Shown: positions 61,961 through 64,000 of the stretch, one piece after another | How positions within the stretch are numbered: the stretch's first letter is position 1 | How the letters are laid out: each line of letters begins with the position of its first letter | From: Pilaira anomala | Lineage: Eukaryota > Mucoromycota > Mucoromycetes > Mucorales > Mucoraceae | Assembly: GCA_025716855.1 (NCBI GenBank) | Contig: JAIXMQ010000001.1 | Span: 496,001 to 560,000, forward strand | Direction of reading: 5' to 3' | DNA length: 64,000 bases | The notes under the pieces: model-generated | The model's database searches: none | What the model saw: the letters and a program-made list of their open reading frames with translations, nothing else | Told to the model about the DNA's origin: nothing | Program-made: the position numbers and the translations under genes

Positions 61961-62343
61961 CTAATCTGAACTACTACCTGAATCATCAGAATCAGAACCA
62001 GATGAACTATCAGAATCACCGCTATCGCTTGAAGATTCTATTTGTATATTACGTGTCAAAAAGGGGAGGGGGGAAAATATATATTACATGTATAATAAGG
62101 CTTACCAGAATTGGGGTCAAACTTTTGTAATGTTTGCTCAAGTTGACGTATTTTACGATCAGAATCTCTTTCAGAGTAATGTGTTCTTGGTCTTTTAGAA
62201 GAAGGTGAAGAAGAAGATTTTTTAGTTATTAAGCTTTCACCTGTAACAAACTCATGCAACCGGTGCAGAGTAGGTCTATCAAGTGAATCAATGTCCAATA
62301 CAATTTCTTCTTGTCCTTGCTATTAAAAAAAAGTATACAAGTT

Positions 62344-62374
<31 letters not shown>

Positions 62375-64000
62375 TAAAATACTACTACTTACTCCGTCCA
62401 AGTTGGGCATAGAACTTTGAATGATATTAACAACTGTATTTAATCGATCACCCGATAAATTATTGATACGTTCACTTAAATCTTTCTTTTGATCAAAGGT
62501 AAATTCAGGTAATTCTTCTCTTAAAGCACTACTATTAACAGATTTATGTGCTTGTTGTTGATGATGTTGATGATGATGATGTTGTTGTTGTTGTTGTTGT
62601 TGCAATTGTTGTGAGTCCTTTTTCTTGTTCACTCTCTTACGCTTTTCCTTTACGACCGGTTTCTTTTCTTTTACTACAGGTTTACTTTGACGACGTGGAG
62701 GTGGTCTTTCAGGCTTTTTTCTCTTGAGTGATTTTATTGATGCGATTTGTTGAGAGATTGTAGCAATATGACGTTCTAATTCAGCAATTTTCTGGTCGCG
62801 GTCTGTAGTAGATGTAAAAGGTGAGTATATAACCCTTTTTCCCCAGGACACACACACACACACACACAGACACACACACACACACGCTTTTATTAACTTA
62901 CCATCTTGGTCAGATTCTTCATCTTCTTCATCATCCTGAACAACTTCTTCAAATTCTTCTACATGTTCATCAATCACCGGATTTGGTAAAGGATTAGAAG
63001 GTCTTTGAGCCCATTTTTCATCAAAAGCCTTTTCGAGTTCTTTTCCCATTTTATGAATAGGTAAAGAAGGAGGATTATAGAGATAACAGTTATTAAACAT
63101 GAGACGTATATCTTGTTCAAATTGTTCCGGTTCTTCATAATCTCCTTCCGCCAATTTACGTTCAATAGTAGCTAAATCCATAGGATGTTTCACGATATCT
63201 ACATAATCTGGAATATTCAAAGCAACCACATCTACAGGTTGTAAAAAGGGGTAATTGATATCTCTATACTTTGTCTTTTTTAATTCTCGTAGTGTTTGAG
63301 CACAAAACTTCATCTGTAAATCATTCTTTCGAGGATTACGTCTCTTGGTCATTGGCTCAGGGTAATCTTTAGATGGAGGTGGATGAATCTCTCGTTTAGG
63401 TCGACCTTCTTCTAATGATCCTGCTGCTGATGTTGCTGTAGAAATACGACGGCCGTTATATTGAGGTGAATGGTTTGTATTTACTGGTGTATGATGATTG
63501 ATTATAGGTACAGATTTGTTGTTATTTATAGGTTGTTTTTTTCTCTTTTTTACTTTCTCTCCTTCCTCGTGATCGAATAATGAAGGAGAAGCAGCTCTTG
63601 GTGGAGGTGTAGACTATATGTATAACTTTACAGTCAGTATACAGCCTCTCTCTCTTTAATACACACACACACACACACTCTCTCTCTCTCTCCCTTACTT
63701 ACCCCTTTGGATGGTGGCATCTGTCTTAGACTTTTTTCAAAAGCGGATTCGACATTTTGACACAGCATGGAAATCATAGCTTCAGGACCATTAAACTTGT
63801 AACAGTTATTAAATACCAATCGAATATCGTTAATAAATTCTTCTACATTTTCATATTCACCGTTATTTAATTTTCTGTCTACGGTGGTCAAGTCCATTGG
63901 GTACTTGATGACTTTTGGGTAATCAGGTACATTGAGTTTAACGTAATCAACTGGATGTAAAAAGGGAGCAGCATCTCTATGTTTCTTCAAGTTTCTCATG
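61961..64000 (-). CDS. BET-family double bromodomain protein, partial at 5' end
   Basis: Reads acetylated histones in transcription (Bdf1/Brd4 family). Minus-strand exons are 64000-63703 (runs off the edge), 63613-62902, 62802-62393, 62319-62106 and 62037-61961, in phase. Bromodomain 1: PFLHPVDYVKLNVPDYPKVI, YPMDLTTVDRKL, NNCYKFNGPEA. Bromodomain 2: PFLQPVDVVALN, HPMDLATIERKL, NNCYLYNPPS. Both lack the tryptophan of the WPF shelf, as in yeast Bdf1. A charged, Gln/His-rich region and a basic K-rich block precede the NET domain (ELPEFTFDQKKDLSERIN; DIDSLDRPTLHRLHEFV). An acidic serine tail (SDSGDSDSSSGSDSDD) ends it. The methionine at 63999 is internal, since the homologous upstream helix would continue rightwards; the true start is outside. 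Confidence 0.92.
62850..62886. repeat. (AC)n microsatellite in a BET intron
   Basis: Alternating AC with one GAC interruption inside the intron between the two bromodomain-side exons; a second (AC)n plus (TC)n stretch lies at 63660-63692 in the first visible intron. Confidence 0.85.

Noticed and set aside
63997..63999. Methionine at the right edge as the start of the BET protein
   Set aside because: It lies inside the conserved helix before bromodomain 1; homologues have sequence upstream.

Overview
This is nuclear DNA of a fungus, most likely an early-diverging one of the Mucorales type. The window is AT-rich. Protein genes are cut by many short introns (about 50-90 nt) with GTAAGT-like donors. 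Several genes have their best remembered resemblance in Mucoromycota (anillin-like PH protein, SAP-domain kinase, relics of expanded F-box/LRR-like and PD-(D/E)XK-like families). No bacterial operon, CRISPR array or complete autonomous transposon was seen. The intron/exon models were built by hand from splice signals and reading phase. All intact multi-exon genes close in phase except the CHY zinc-finger gene, where one join stays unsolved.

Layout. 0-10 kb: a broken F-box/LRR-like gene; GCN20/ABCF3 (-) and eIF3 subunit L (+), which share a 210-bp divergent promoter; then relics of F-box, PPR and PD-(D/E)XK-type genes. 10-12.6 kb: a 653-bp MITE with a 9-bp target duplication and a second PD-(D/E)XK relic. 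12.6-18 kb: sepiapterin-reductase-like SDR (+), a PRL-type tyrosine phosphatase (-), an anillin-like PH protein (-) and an unknown mitochondrial-type protein (-). 19-24 kb: an RWD/CHY zinc-finger protein and a Scw1/Whi3-like RNA-binding protein. 24-25 kb: decayed coding sequence. 25.6-31 kb: a 15-exon SAP-domain kinase (+), RNPS1 (-) and an SR-like RRM protein (-). 31.5 kb: tRNA-Leu(AAG). 33.7-38.1 kb: CDK11, ARPC5 and an MFS transporter. 38-41.8 kb: decayed DNA with a PIF1-helicase relic. 41.9-47.7 kb: two unknown proteins and a long-chain acyl-CoA synthetase. 48.7-51.5 kb: a repeat-rich island with inverted ends, iterons and a nested Tc1/mariner-type MITE. 52-54.7 kb: a surface protein with a periplasmic-binding-like ectodomain and a 56-residue cysteine-rich protein. 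57.5-64 kb: GCN5 acetyltransferase, EB1, and a BET bromodomain protein that runs off the right edge.

The genes are mostly core cell machinery: translation (GCN20, eIF3l), splicing and mRNA handling (RNPS1, SR-like RRM protein, CDK11, Scw1), cytoskeleton (ARPC5, EB1, anillin-like) and chromatin (GCN5, BET). Housekeeping genes are tightly packed, often tail to tail with 30-125 bp between stop codons. The gaps of several kilobases hold mobile-element debris and very long A/T homopolymers. The observation most worth checking is the SAP-domain kinase: its VAIK lysine is replaced by glycine, a lysine sits in the glycine loop as in WNK kinases, and its kinase domain includes exons of 14, 5 and 6 nt.
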